DNA of 64,000 nt from contig JBFLYZ010000012.1 in the NCBI GenBank assembly GCA_040756415.1, positions 9,217 to 73,216 on the forward strand, read 5' to 3'. Shown here in pieces: positions 23,880 to 33,301 of this stretch. Numbering within the stretch: position 1 is the first letter of the stretch; every line of letters begins with the position of its first letter. The notes beneath the pieces are model-generated. The model had not been told where the DNA came from, did no database searches, and saw nothing but the letters and a program-made list of their open reading frames with translations. This stretch comes from JBFLYZ01 sp040756415. GTDB lineage: Bacteria > Bacteroidota > Bacteroidia > JADZBD01. Position numbers and translations under genes: made by a program.

Positions 23880-25358
23880 TTATTGCACCCGGCTGAGCCC
23901 CGCCTTAGCCTTCTGGTCTATGCTGTTCTTATACTCGTGGTCTTTGAACGACAGGACCTTTTTAAAATATTCTGCCGCCTTTTTCTTATCGCCCGCGCTT
24001 TCCCAGATCAGTCCCAGGTGCAGGGCCGAGTTGGCGGCAAAATAATAGGGATACTTTTCGCCCTGTTTCAGGGTTTCTTCATAGTATTTTACCGCTTTGG
24101 GTATGTTGCCCGAGCGGTGGTAGATGCGCGCCAGCCGGTAGATGTATTCCAGGAACTCTTTCGGACCGGTGAACACCTCTGAAGGCTTAACTTCAGTAAG
24201 CGTTTTAAGCGACAGGGTATAATACCCGCCATCAAACAGCAAACGCGCTTTGAGCAGGATGGGATGAGGCAGGGTTTCGCTGAGCGCTTCCTTCTGGGCC
24301 TGCTTGTCCTCATCCGTAAGGCTGTTGCCGCTCTTGATCACAAGCGCGTAATACTTTTTCGCTGCCTGGGTATTACCTTTCAGCACCTCGCACCAGGCCA
24401 GCTTCTGCAAAGCCGATTTGATGTAGTTCACTCCCCTGAACCGGGTGAGGTACTGGCTGAAATAAAACGAAGCGGATGTATCGAGCTTGTTGAGCAGGGC
24501 CACGCCATGCAGGTAATCGAGGTAATGAAAAGGGAAATAGTCCTTGCCCTGGGGCCGCTTGGAAAGGAGCTGCAGGGCCTTATCCCCTTTCCCGGTATGT
24601 ACGGCAATGCTTGCCGCGGTATAAACGAGCAGGGGGCTCCCTGAAATATTTTTTTTATCGAGCAGGCCGGAGACCTGCTTCAGCTCCTCCTCGTCATTAT
24701 CGAGGTTGTGCTCGATGAATGAAAGCAGGAAAAGCGCTTCGTCCGCTATGAATTCGTATTCTTCTCCGCTTTTTTCCAGTACCTCCTTCAACTCTCCTAC
24801 ACCCTGCCTGACGGTACCCGTTATGCCCACCATTTCCACCACCCACTTGTACTCGTCAGGTATGGTGCCGATGAGGGCGTGTAAAAGCCCAAAGCTTTTT
24901 TTGCCGGGGATAAAAGCAGGGAACTTCTTTTCATTTTCCTTCAGCAGGTCGTAGGCCTTATTGATCTCTGTGGCCGCAGCCAGGTACTCGCTGAACTTCA
25001 GGCGCGCAAAGGCCCACTGCAGGTTGATCTCGGCCTGCGCATAAAGGTACCAGGGGTTGCCCTTGCTCTCCTTTTCCAGTATCTTCAGCCGCAGCGACCT
25101 GTTTTTTTCCAGAGAGTCGAACTGCTTTTTTTCCTCAGAAATGAACAGGGTCAGGAAATCCATGTAGTTCTCGAGCAGCAGCACAGCGCTGTTCTGCGGG
25201 TTCTTTTTTTTCTCCGCTGCTATAAGCTCTTTCCCCTTTTCAAAGCGCAGGGATAAGATATGGCCGTACGCCACCTTGCAGGAAGAATTGAAATCGAAGG
25301 CGGCCCTGGCGCTGAGCCCGGCAAAGAGGAGAAAACTGAACAGGATTTTTACCGGCAT
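23880..25358 (-). CDS. Exported tetratricopeptide-repeat protein
   Basis: Protein of 492 residues with a signal peptide (MPVKILFSFLLFAGLSARA) and TPR-type helical pairs through most of its length; the clearest are near the C-terminus (YIYRLARIYHRSGNIPKAVKYYEETLK and SALHLGLIWESAGDKKKAAEYFKKVL). It has no catalytic motif and should be a periplasmic scaffold. The N-terminal half (KGKELIAAEKKKNPQNSAVLLLENYMDFL) resembles other Bacteroidota TPR proteins of unknown role. The ATG lies about 12 bp from the terminator hairpin of the upstream operon, so its promoter must overlap that hairpin. Confidence 0.8.
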   Translation of the reverse strand: MPVKILFSFLLFAGLSARAAFDFNSSCKVAYGHILSLRFEKGKELIAAEKKKNPQNSAVLLLENYMDFLTLFISEEKKQFDSLEKNRSLRLKILEKESKGNPWYLYAQAEINLQWAFARLKFSEYLAAATEINKAYDLLKENEKKFPAFIPGKKSFGLLHALIGTIPDEYKWVVEMVGITGTVRQGVGELKEVLEKSGEEYEFIADEALFLLSFIEHNLDNDEEELKQVSGLLDKKNISGSPLLVYTAASIAVHTGKGDKALQLLSKRPQGKDYFPFHYLDYLHGVALLNKLDTSASFYFSQYLTRFRGVNYIKSALQKLAWCEVLKGNTQAAKKYYALVIKSGNSLTDEDKQAQKEALSETLPHPILLKARLLFDGGYYTLSLKTLTEVKPSEVFTGPKEFLEYIYRLARIYHRSGNIPKAVKYYEETLKQGEKYPYYFAANSALHLGLIWESAGDKKKAAEYFKKVLSFKDHEYKNSIDQKAKAGLSRVQ

Positions 25359-25370
25359 GCTGTAAAAATA

Positions 25371-25404
25371 AAAAAGGGACTCCTCTTTTCAGGAAATCCC
25401 TTTT
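25371..25404 (-). terminator. Intrinsic terminator of the Nif3-zinc ribbon operon
   Basis: Arms AAAAGGGA (25372-25379) and TCCCTTTT (25397-25404) with an inner TCCT/AGGA stem; on the minus strand the T-rich flank continues into TTTTTATTTTTA. Confidence 0.75.
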
Positions 25405-25422
25405 ACGTCTTTTCTGGCTGTA

Positions 25423-26199
25423 TCAGGCCTTTTGCTTTTCAGCGCCCTGGAAGGCAGGATCGACCAGGATGCGTCCGCAATGCTCGCACACCAGTATCTT
25501 CTTGTGCAGCTTGATATCGAGCTGGCGCTGGGGCGGGATCTTGTTGAAGCATCCACCGCAGGCATCACGCTCCACCACTACTACGGCCAGGCCGTTCTTG
25601 GCATTGGCACGTATACGCTTGTAGGCGTTGAGCAGGCGGTCTTCGATCATGTTCTCGGCCTGCTGCGATCTTTTCTGCAGGGCCTCCTCCTCCTTCTGGG
25701 TCTCGGCAATGATATCTTCCAGCTCGGCCTTTTTGGCTTTCAGGATCTTGTTGCGGTCCTTGAGCTCTTCTTCACACTGCTCGATGAGCTCTTTCTTGCC
25801 GGCTATCTGTACTTTGAATTCCTTAATACGTTTTTCCGAAAGCTGTATCTCCAGGTTCTGGAACTCGATCTCCTTGGTCAGCGAGTCGTATTCGCGGTTG
25901 TTGCGCACCTTGCTCTGCTGCGACTCGTATTTCTTGATCAGCGCGGCCGAATCCTTCATGGCGTTCTTCTTGGCCGCGATCTGCTCTTCGAGCTCTGTGA
26001 TCTCGTCATTATGCTTCTTGATGCGCGCTTCCAGGCCGATCACGATATCTTCCAGGTCATTCACCTCCAGCGGCAGCTCGCCCCTGACGGTACGTATGCG
26101 GTCTATCTCAGAATCAATGGTTTGGAGGGTGTAAAGCGCTTTCAGTTTTTCCTCAACGGAAACATCTATTTTTTCGGCATTCGATTTGGCTTTGGCCAT
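25423..26199 (-). CDS. Coiled-coil protein with C4 zinc ribbon (DUF164-like)
   Basis: Cytoplasmic protein of 258 residues. Residues about 15-190 form a long two-part coiled coil (VNDLEDIVIGLEARIKKHNDEITELEEQIAAKK and onward), as in the structurally known HP0958/Cdsl-type proteins; the C-terminus holds a zinc ribbon with two Cys pairs, CGGCFNKI and CEHCGRIL. Such proteins bind nucleic acid or regulatory partners; the precise role is not established in this phylum. It starts 2 bp after the Nif3-family stop, a pairing that is common in Bacteroidota. A terminator follows. Confidence 0.88.
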   Translation of the reverse strand: MAKAKSNAEKIDVSVEEKLKALYTLQTIDSEIDRIRTVRGELPLEVNDLEDIVIGLEARIKKHNDEITELEEQIAAKKNAMKDSAALIKKYESQQSKVRNNREYDSLTKEIEFQNLEIQLSEKRIKEFKVQIAGKKELIEQCEEELKDRNKILKAKKAELEDIIAETQKEEEALQKRSQQAENMIEDRLLNAYKRIRANAKNGLAVVVVERDACGGCFNKIPPQRQLDIKLHKKILVCEHCGRILVDPAFQGAEKQKA

Positions 26200-26201
26200 C
26201 T

Positions 26202-27296
26202 TTACAGGTAATTTATCGGGTTTGTGTTGGTTTTTGACAAATGGACGGCAAATGTAGGAAATTTTTCCTTTAAAAGGTCATAAAATAAGGCCCCCGTGAA
26301 CTGCTCGCTTTCATAGTGTCCAATATCGGCAACCAGTATGCGCTTATCGGCATCAAAAAACTCATGGTATTTAAAGTCAGCGCTTACATAAGCATCTGCT
26401 CCTGAGGCAATTGCGTCCTTGAGCAAAAAGCTTCCCGCCCCCCCGCAAACCGCTACCTTCCTGATCTTTTTTCCAAGCAGGGCCGTATGCCTGATCCCAC
26501 CCGCTTTCATGGCCGTTTTCAGCCTTTTCAGGAAGGTGCCTTCGGTCAGTTCTTTTTCCAGCTCACCGGTCATTCCCGAGCCGGCCAAAGGAAAGGTATT
26601 GGCCAGGGGATAGATATCGTAAGCCACCTCCTCGTAGGGGTGCGAAGCGAAAAGGGCCTTCAGCACCTGGTGCTCTATGCTCACGGGATAGATGGTTTCA
26701 ATGCGTTGCTCCTTTTCGCGGTGCTGTTTTCCTTTCTTACCTACATACGGGTTGGTTTCTTCACCACCCCTGAAGGTGCCGAAGCCCTCCGTATTGAAAC
26801 TGCACTGGTCATAATTACCGATATGCCCGGCACCGGCCGCAAAAAGGGCCTGCCTCACCGTATCGGCCTTTTCGACCGGGCAAAAGGTGACCAGCTTGCG
26901 GAGCAACCCGATACGGGGAGAAAGTATGCGGCAGTTCCTGAGGCCCAGGCGCTGGGCTATCCTGGCATTGACGCCCTGCCTGACATTATCCAGGTTGGTA
27001 TGTGCCGCGTAGATGGCCACGTTGTTCTGTATGGCTTTGATCACCGCGCGCTCCACGTAATTCTTTCCGTTGATCTTTTTCAGCCCGCTGAAAATGATGG
27101 GGTGATGCGCGATCACCAGGTTACAGCCCCGTTTGACCGCCTCATCAATTACCTCCTCGGTACTGTCGAGGCAGATGAGCGCGGCACTTGCTTCCTGCTC
27201 TGGCGAACCCACCAGCAGCCCGGCATTATCGTAGCTTTCCTGTAGCGAAAGCGGGGCTATGCTTTCAATGTAAGCGCTTATTTCCTTAACTTTCAT
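26202..27296 (-). CDS. Nif3-like dinuclear metal centre protein
   Basis: Hexameric metal-binding protein of the NIF3/YbgI/YqfO family, 364 residues from the ATG at 27296. That start was chosen because MKVKEISAYIESIAPLSLQESYDNAGLLVG is the canonical N-terminus; the frame stays open to 27350. Metal ligands lie in VIAHHPIIFSG, AAHTNLDNV and near the end in VADIGHYESEQF. The central region (about 130-235) is the CutA-like insert typical of the long form. The biological role is unresolved; proposals include a GTP cyclohydrolase-like activity. It is cotranscribed with the zinc-ribbon gene. Confidence 0.92.
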   Translation of the reverse strand: MKVKEISAYIESIAPLSLQESYDNAGLLVGSPEQEASAALICLDSTEEVIDEAVKRGCNLVIAHHPIIFSGLKKINGKNYVERAVIKAIQNNVAIYAAHTNLDNVRQGVNARIAQRLGLRNCRILSPRIGLLRKLVTFCPVEKADTVRQALFAAGAGHIGNYDQCSFNTEGFGTFRGGEETNPYVGKKGKQHREKEQRIETIYPVSIEHQVLKALFASHPYEEVAYDIYPLANTFPLAGSGMTGELEKELTEGTFLKRLKTAMKAGGIRHTALLGKKIRKVAVCGGAGSFLLKDAIASGADAYVSADFKYHEFFDADKRILVADIGHYESEQFTGALFYDLLKEKFPTFAVHLSKTNTNPINYL

Positions 27297-27439
27297 AGGA
27301 TCGGGATAAAGGGCTAATTTACGAATTTCATCCGCCTGCTGACCCGGCACCTGGCTTCACCGCCCGCCAGCCGTTCCTTACGCTGACAACCATTCAATTC
27401 CGGAATTTTTTTTATCTTCACTAAAAAACCACACCCATC

Positions 27440-28684
27440 ATGATCAGGAAACTATCTGCCGCCCTGCTCTTCGTACTGGTTACCTGCCTCTCCGCTACGG
27501 CCCAGCAGCAGGATAACTTCACCAGCAAGGAGGTCAAGACTTACAAGAAGTCGGTCAAATATTTTGAGAAAGCCCAAAAGGCCGAAGGCGACAAGGCCTA
27601 TACTTATTATAATAAGGCCATCTCCACGCTCAAGCCGGTGCTGGATGCGCACCCCAAGAACGAACAGCTATGGGACGTGATGGTAGAATATTACTATTAC
27701 CGCTATTCTACCGAAGAGAACATGGTCGAGTTCCTCAGAGCATTTCAGAAGTATGGCGTGAAGAACGCCAAGACCGCGGAGGAAAAGGCCATTTACCAGA
27801 ACATGAAGATCGATACGACCAAAATGTACGAGTACAAGGTCAGCCTGCTGGATATGTGCCGCCAGGCCACGTTCAACTGTGAGAAGCCGGAATACGCCTC
27901 GATCTATATCCGCCTGCTCTCGATCGAGCCCAAGTACAGGCCCGAGATCAGCGATGAGGCCCAGGAGAAGTTCAGTGAAGCCGGCAAGGAATACCGCAGT
28001 AAGAATTACCTGGGGGCTGTAAAGCTCTACAAGGAGGCTTACAAGCTCGACAGTACCTACTACCGCGCAGTGCTGTACATCGGCCAGAGCTATGCCAACA
28101 ATACCGATTACGATAACGCCATACCCTGGCTGGAAAAGGCCATTACGATGATGCCCGAAAAGCTGGAGGGGAGAAAATACCTGGTCGATGTTTACATGGA
28201 GCAGCGTAAGGACCAGAAAGCCTATGACGAATGCATAAATGCCATCCTGGTGCACCCGGATATAGGCATGTTCATACGCCTGGAGACGATAGCCAAGCGC
28301 CTGGGCAAGGAATACAACAGGCGCTGGATCACGCGCGATTTTGAGCCGAACAAGAGTCTGCAGGTGCCGGCCGATTCGCCCTGGAAGTATTATTATGAAG
28401 CCAAGAAGAACATTGCGCCTTACTGCGATGCCAGCGGGGTGATCGTGAAGGAGAACAGCCTCACCAAGCAGAAATATATGGAGGCCTATTGCTGGGAATA
28501 CATGCTGCAGAATACCAGCGATACGCGCTTTTCATTCGCCAAAAAGATGATGGATGCGGGCTTCCTGGATTGCTATGTGCTGGTATCCATGTACCATGTG
28601 AACGTGAACGACCAGTTCATTGATTTTGCCAAGAACGATGCGGATAAGATCCGCAAATACATCAGCACGTACATGATGGAATAA
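27440..28684 (+). CDS. Exported tetratricopeptide-repeat protein
   Basis: Protein of 414 residues with a signal peptide (MIRKLSAALLFVLVTCLSATAQ) and TPR-like helix pairs, clearest at KYFEKAQKAEGDKAYTYYNKAI, EAGKEYRSKNYLGAVKLYKEAYKL and IGQSYANNTDYDNAIPWLEKAITM. The C-terminal 120 residues lack the repeat and are unassigned (LGKEYNRRWITRDFEPNKSLQ). It is probably a periplasmic scaffold. A -7-like TATCTTCA lies about 19 nt upstream. Its stop is 5 bp from the pheT stop on the opposite strand, and a GCCGGT/ACCGGC hairpin spans the junction. Confidence 0.8.
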   Translation: MIRKLSAALLFVLVTCLSATAQQQDNFTSKEVKTYKKSVKYFEKAQKAEGDKAYTYYNKAISTLKPVLDAHPKNEQLWDVMVEYYYYRYSTEENMVEFLRAFQKYGVKNAKTAEEKAIYQNMKIDTTKMYEYKVSLLDMCRQATFNCEKPEYASIYIRLLSIEPKYRPEISDEAQEKFSEAGKEYRSKNYLGAVKLYKEAYKLDSTYYRAVLYIGQSYANNTDYDNAIPWLEKAITMMPEKLEGRKYLVDVYMEQRKDQKAYDECINAILVHPDIGMFIRLETIAKRLGKEYNRRWITRDFEPNKSLQVPADSPWKYYYEAKKNIAPYCDASGVIVKENSLTKQKYMEAYCWEYMLQNTSDTRFSFAKKMMDAGFLDCYVLVSMYHVNVNDQFIDFAKNDADKIRKYISTYMME

Positions 28685-28689
28685 GCCGG

Positions 28690-31101
28690 TCAGCGAACCA
28701 CCGCACCGGCCTGTTCGGCATAGGCTTTTATCAGCCGCTCCATGACCGCTTCAACCTGCTTGTCGGTGAGCGTAGCCTTGCTGTCCTGGAAAATAAAGCT
28801 CAGGGCGTACGACTTCTTGTTCTTTTCGATCTTGTCGCCCTCGTATACGTCAAAAAGGCTCACCGTTTTCAGCAGGTCCTTTTCCGTCTGGTAGGCCAGC
28901 CGCTCCAGTTGCTCATAACGTATGTGCTTATCCACCAGCAAGGCCAGGTCGCGTCTTACCTCGGGGAACCTGGCTACTTCAGCGAACGTTATCCTCACGG
29001 TCTTTGCCAGGGCCGTTACCGCATCCCAGTTGAAATCGGCATACAGCACCTCCTGCCGTATGTCGAATTTTTTCAGGATATCTTTCTTTACCCAGCCGAA
29101 ATGGACCAGCCTGACCTTACCCGATACATAGTCCAGGCCCTGCGAAAGCGCATCCTGCTTTGTTTCGGCTGACGAAAAGCGGTCAATGCCCAGCCGCCCC
29201 AGGATATTGCCCACGAAAGCCTTTACCTGGTAGAAATCAACTTTTTCTTCACCGGTCTTCCACGACTCAGCGTGCTTCCGCCCGCACAGGAACAGCGCAA
29301 GATGGTTTTCTTCGTTATAGGCGCTGAACTTGTTGTAGACCTTCCCGAACTCGTACAGTTTAAGGTCGGCCCGCTTATGGTTCTGGTTGTAGGCGATGGC
29401 TTCCAGGCCACCGTACAGCAATGTTTGCCGCATCATATCCAGCTCAGCGCTCAGCGGGTTCAGTATTTTCACCCCGTGATCCTGGTCAGCATAATAAGCC
29501 GACCGGGTAAGCGAGTTGGTCAATATCTCCGAGAACCCGTTAGCGCTCAGCAGGTCAGCAACCGCTTCGCGCATACGCTCCGGGTCGGGCGATGGCGAGT
29601 AAGACAGCGAGGAGCGCATGAAAGCGGGTAATTTGATATTGTCGTATCCGTAGATACGGAGTATTTCTTCGATCACATCCGCTTCGCGCTGCACATCTAC
29701 TTTGCGCGGTGGCACTTCGAGCAAAAGCGCATCGTTGCCTTCGGAGGTGATCGTAATATCCAGGGCTGTCAATATGCGCTTGATCGCATCGTGCGGCAGC
29801 TCGTTGCCGGCCAGCACGGCACAGTTCTTATAGGAAAAAGCCACCTTGAAGTTCTCTGCTTTCTTCGGATAGATATCAATTATATCCGAGGCGATCTCCC
29901 CTCCCGCCACCTCTTTGATCAGCAGGGCCGCGCGCTGCAGGGCGTAAACGGTCACCGCGGGATCGGCACCGCGCTCGTAGCGGAACGAGGCATCGGTCTT
30001 TAACCCGTGCCGCCTGGCGGTTTTGCGTATATGGCCCGGATCGAAATAGGCGCTCTCCAGGAAGATGTTACGGGTTCCTTCTTTCACGCCCGATTCCGTG
30101 CCTCCGAATACGCCCGCGATGCACATGCCGCTTTCGGCATTGCAGATCATGAGGTCATCGGCAGCCAGCTCGCGCTCCGTTTCATCAAGGGTCCTGAACC
30201 GGGTCTTTGCCGGCAGCTTTTTAACGATCACTTTCCCGCCTTTGATCCTGTCAGCGTCAAACGCATGAAGAGGCTGACCCAGCTCATGCAGCACGAAATT
30301 GGTCACGTCAACGATATTGTTGATGCTGCGTACGCCTATAGCCGCCAGCCGCTCTTTGAGCCAGGCGGGGGATTCTTTGACGGTCACATTTGAAATACAC
30401 ACGCCCGAATAGCGCGGGCAGGCCTCCGTATCGGCCACCACCACTTCAATAGTCAGCTTATGATTGTCGACAGCAAAGTCGTTAACCGGAGGAAGTTTAA
30501 GCGATAATTGTGTTTCATTTCTATAATTAAGCACCGCCAGCAGGTCGCGCGCCACGCCTATGTGCGATGCAGCGTCAGCCCGGTTGGGGGTAAGGCCGAT
30601 CTCGAATATGTGATCGCTGCTGATATTGAAATAAGCGCTGGCCGGGGTGCCGACCTTAGCCGCAGGATCGAGGACCATAATACCCTCGTGCGATGTTCCC
30701 AGGCCTATCTCGTCTTCCGCACAGATCATGCCCTCTGAAACAACCCCTCTTATCTTCGACTTTTTTATCTGGAAAGGCTCTCCCGAACCTGGATACAAGG
30801 TTGAACCGACCGTAGCCACCACTACTTTCTGTCCTGCTGCTACGTTGGCCGCACCGCAAACGATGTTCAGCACTTGGCCTGTCCCAATATCCACAGTCGT
30901 GACGCTCAGGCGGTCGGCATCAGGATGTTTTTCTTTGGTCTTTACCTCACCGATCACCATCCCCTCCAGCCCGCCTTTCACGCTTTCGAACTTTTCAATG
31001 CTCTCCACCTCCAGCCCGCATCCCGTGAGCAAGCGGGCGGTTTCCCCGGGAGAAAGGTCCAGGTCAATGTACTGCTTAAGCCAGTTGAAAGAGATCTTCA
31101 T
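28690..31101 (-). CDS. pheT: Phenylalanyl-tRNA synthetase beta subunit
   Basis: Beta subunit of the alpha2-beta2 enzyme that charges tRNA-Phe; 803 residues, standard length. Domains in order: N-terminal MKISFNWLKQYIDL, tRNA-binding OB domain (about 40-155), B3/4 editing domain (about 215-390, with GVRSINNIVDVTNFVLHELGQPLHAFD), B5 domain (about 410-480), catalytic-like core (LTNSLTRSAYYA onward) and the FDX-ACB domain at the end (FAEVARFPEVRRDLALLVD). pheS is not in the window. A perfect -7 element lies 18 nt upstream, and a 14-bp palindrome lies between it and the ATG. Confidence 0.97.
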   Translation of the reverse strand: MKISFNWLKQYIDLDLSPGETARLLTGCGLEVESIEKFESVKGGLEGMVIGEVKTKEKHPDADRLSVTTVDIGTGQVLNIVCGAANVAAGQKVVVATVGSTLYPGSGEPFQIKKSKIRGVVSEGMICAEDEIGLGTSHEGIMVLDPAAKVGTPASAYFNISSDHIFEIGLTPNRADAASHIGVARDLLAVLNYRNETQLSLKLPPVNDFAVDNHKLTIEVVVADTEACPRYSGVCISNVTVKESPAWLKERLAAIGVRSINNIVDVTNFVLHELGQPLHAFDADRIKGGKVIVKKLPAKTRFRTLDETERELAADDLMICNAESGMCIAGVFGGTESGVKEGTRNIFLESAYFDPGHIRKTARRHGLKTDASFRYERGADPAVTVYALQRAALLIKEVAGGEIASDIIDIYPKKAENFKVAFSYKNCAVLAGNELPHDAIKRILTALDITITSEGNDALLLEVPPRKVDVQREADVIEEILRIYGYDNIKLPAFMRSSLSYSPSPDPERMREAVADLLSANGFSEILTNSLTRSAYYADQDHGVKILNPLSAELDMMRQTLLYGGLEAIAYNQNHKRADLKLYEFGKVYNKFSAYNEENHLALFLCGRKHAESWKTGEEKVDFYQVKAFVGNILGRLGIDRFSSAETKQDALSQGLDYVSGKVRLVHFGWVKKDILKKFDIRQEVLYADFNWDAVTALAKTVRITFAEVARFPEVRRDLALLVDKHIRYEQLERLAYQTEKDLLKTVSLFDVYEGDKIEKNKKSYALSFIFQDSKATLTDKQVEAVMERLIKAYAEQAGAVVR

Positions 31102-31102
31102 A

Positions 31103-31116
31103 CTGTGAAATCACAG
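31103..31116 (-). promoter_or_regulatory. Palindrome in the pheT leader
   Basis: CTGTGA-TT-TCACAG on the minus strand, perfect 6-bp arms, directly between the -7 element (31120-31127) and the ATG (31101). It could be an operator or an RNA hairpin at the ribosome entry site; nothing in the sequence decides which. Confidence 0.4.
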
Positions 31117-31119
31117 CGG

Positions 31120-31127
31120 CAAAAGTA
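31120..31127 (-). promoter_or_regulatory. -7 promoter element (TACTTTTG) of pheT
   Basis: Perfect TAnnTTTG on the minus strand, 18 nt before the pheT ATG. Confidence 0.6.
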
Positions 31128-31153
31128 AACAATAAATTGCGAAAGGAAAGGTC

Positions 31154-33301
31154 TTACCGGACCAGCGTCACATGCCCGATATAGGTATGCTCCTGCCATT
31201 CCACCACATCGGTGCATACGATCTTCCACACGTACACATCCTGCTGGCAGGGGTCGCCTTTGAACGTGCCGTCCCAACCGGCCTTGGGATCATCGGTGAT
31301 AAAGAAGAGCTGGCCCCAGCGGTCGAAGATCATGAACTTGTAATTGGTCACACCCATCACCTTGGGCATAAAGATCTCGTTATGCCCGTCAGCATTCGGG
31401 GTAAAGGCATTGGGAATGAAGAAGCGGAACTCGGGCCTGATCTCTATGCGCAGGCTAAATGTATCGCTGCAGCCGAACTCGTTGAGAACAACCTGGTAGG
31501 AATCGTAAACGCCAGGAGCCTGGTAAGAATAGGTGCCGCTGCAGTTACCCCAGTTGCCATCGCCATAATACAGCATGCAGGCAGTATTGCCCTGGCTCAG
31601 GTCGGTGAAGGTAACCTCAGGATAGAAGATAGAGGTGACCAGCGGATCAGCGGTATAGAATGCAGTTGGTTTCGGGTGCACCGTGATCATATTGGGCGAT
31701 ACAAAGGTGAGTGTATCCACGCAGCCGTTGGTGGTGACAACAGTGAGCGTGACCGTATACACCCCGGGCTGGGTATACGTATGAATAGGATTAGGCGCGA
31801 CCGAAAAGGAGCCGTCACCAAAATCCCAGAGGTAGTTGGTCACCATGTTGCCCGTAAGCGAGCTGTTGGTGAACTGCACCATAAAGGGCGCGCAGCCGGC
31901 CTGGGGCGTGGAGTTGAAGCTGGCCGTGGGCAAAGGATGCACGATCACCGAATCGGTATAGGTTTGCGTACACCCGTTCTCCGAAACGGTAAGCGTTATG
32001 GGGTAAACGCCAGGAGCGCTGAACGTAACATTCGTTGGATTCTGCGCGCTGGAAGTTTGCGGAGTGGCATTAGGGCCAAAATTCCAGGCAAAGGTTCCGT
32101 TGCCCATGAAATTGCCACCGGCCGTGAAACTAAAGCTGTTTCCCGTTATACATTGCCCGGGTGGCGGAATAAAGCTGGGCGCCAGCAAGGGGTAAATGTA
32201 AAAAGTGGTGTACCCGGTATCTGCACAGGGCAGGCCCGGATTGGCAATGAGCATGACATTATACACCCCGCTGTCGCTATAGGTATAGGTAGGCGTGGGC
32301 AGCAGGGAGGTATCGCCATTGGAAAGATGATCACCGAAGTTCCACCAATAGGTGGTTGCGTTAACGCTCGAGTTCAGGAAGTTGACCGTATAGCCGAAAC
32401 AGAACGTGACCTGCGATGGGATGGACGAAACCACAATGCCAGGGCAGTTCAGCACGTTGAACTGGTAGTCGCGCTTGTTGACGCTGAGCAGTTGCCCGCC
32501 CCGGTATTCCTTCACGCAAACGGCCACCACCCACTGCCCTATCATATTCGGAGTTCCCGTAAGCAGGCCGGTATTGATGTTGATGCTCATGGCCGGGTTG
32601 GCGCTCATGGGATAGGTAGCATTATAAGGCACCTGCCAGGGTACAAAGGCGTAAGGCGGTGCGGCTGGCGGAACCGGCATGGGATTGGTCTGGCTGCCCC
32701 CGTCATAGGGATCGCACAGCTCGTAGACCAGCGAGTCGCCATCGGGGTCGGTGGCCGAATGGTTGAACGTAAACGGCACATTGGCGCACATGAACAGCGG
32801 GGGCAGGCTGTCGTAGCGCGGGCTGCTGTTGCCAACGGCAAGCGAAGGATCGGGTATATGGCAAACATAGGTCGATCCTACTGCCAGCGGGTTGATGATG
32901 TTGAGTATGGTCTGGTTCCTGCAGCAGCGCTGGTAAGAAAGGTAATACCCGCCCGCAATGGGAGGCAGGTTCACCACATCCGTATAAACGGCCTCTTCCA
33001 CGCACACGTTGGAGGGCGGAACAAAACAGGGATTATTGAGCGTGATCGGGAGCTGGGTGGCGCCAGGAAAGGCCATGCTCAGGGTGGTGACCAGGGTGCC
33101 CGCGGCATTGTAAACGCCTACCGTAGCCGGGTTGTCGAAAGGGGCCTGGCCGTTGATGCAATCGCGGTACACCTTCAGCGTGACCAGGTAATCGTTATTG
33201 CCCAGGTAATCGTAATAGATCTCTCCGCCTACTATATGCGTAGCAGAGCTGTTCGCGGCAAACAGGAAGGGGATAAGAACGTAAGCTAAGCGTTTGATCA
33301 T
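31154..33301 (-). CDS. PKD-domain surface protein with T9SS type B (gliding-associated) C-terminal domain
   Basis: Exported protein of 715 residues, last gene of a three-gene unit. Signal peptide (MIKRLAYVLIPFLFAANSSA), then an N-terminal module THIVGGEIYYDYLGNNDYLVTLKVYRDC that recurs in large Bacteroidota surface proteins, several PKD-like repeats (TYWWNFGDHLSNGD, TFAWNFGPN, NYLWDFGDGSFSV) and a type B sorting domain beginning FFIPNAFTPNADGHNEIF and ending EHTYIGHVTLVR. The start codon overlaps the preceding stop (TAATG), so translation is coupled. Probably an adhesin-like or matrix protein; no enzymatic motif. Confidence 0.87.
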   Translation of the reverse strand: MIKRLAYVLIPFLFAANSSATHIVGGEIYYDYLGNNDYLVTLKVYRDCINGQAPFDNPATVGVYNAAGTLVTTLSMAFPGATQLPITLNNPCFVPPSNVCVEEAVYTDVVNLPPIAGGYYLSYQRCCRNQTILNIINPLAVGSTYVCHIPDPSLAVGNSSPRYDSLPPLFMCANVPFTFNHSATDPDGDSLVYELCDPYDGGSQTNPMPVPPAAPPYAFVPWQVPYNATYPMSANPAMSININTGLLTGTPNMIGQWVVAVCVKEYRGGQLLSVNKRDYQFNVLNCPGIVVSSIPSQVTFCFGYTVNFLNSSVNATTYWWNFGDHLSNGDTSLLPTPTYTYSDSGVYNVMLIANPGLPCADTGYTTFYIYPLLAPSFIPPPGQCITGNSFSFTAGGNFMGNGTFAWNFGPNATPQTSSAQNPTNVTFSAPGVYPITLTVSENGCTQTYTDSVIVHPLPTASFNSTPQAGCAPFMVQFTNSSLTGNMVTNYLWDFGDGSFSVAPNPIHTYTQPGVYTVTLTVVTTNGCVDTLTFVSPNMITVHPKPTAFYTADPLVTSIFYPEVTFTDLSQGNTACMLYYGDGNWGNCSGTYSYQAPGVYDSYQVVLNEFGCSDTFSLRIEIRPEFRFFIPNAFTPNADGHNEIFMPKVMGVTNYKFMIFDRWGQLFFITDDPKAGWDGTFKGDPCQQDVYVWKIVCTDVVEWQEHTYIGHVTLVR

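Noticed and set aside
31172..33289. A 705-codon open frame on the plus strand, opposite the PKD surface-protein gene
   Set aside because: No start signal, no signal peptide or domain; it is an antisense by-product of the coding sequence of the minus-strand gene, which has a signal peptide, PKD repeats and a sorting domain.
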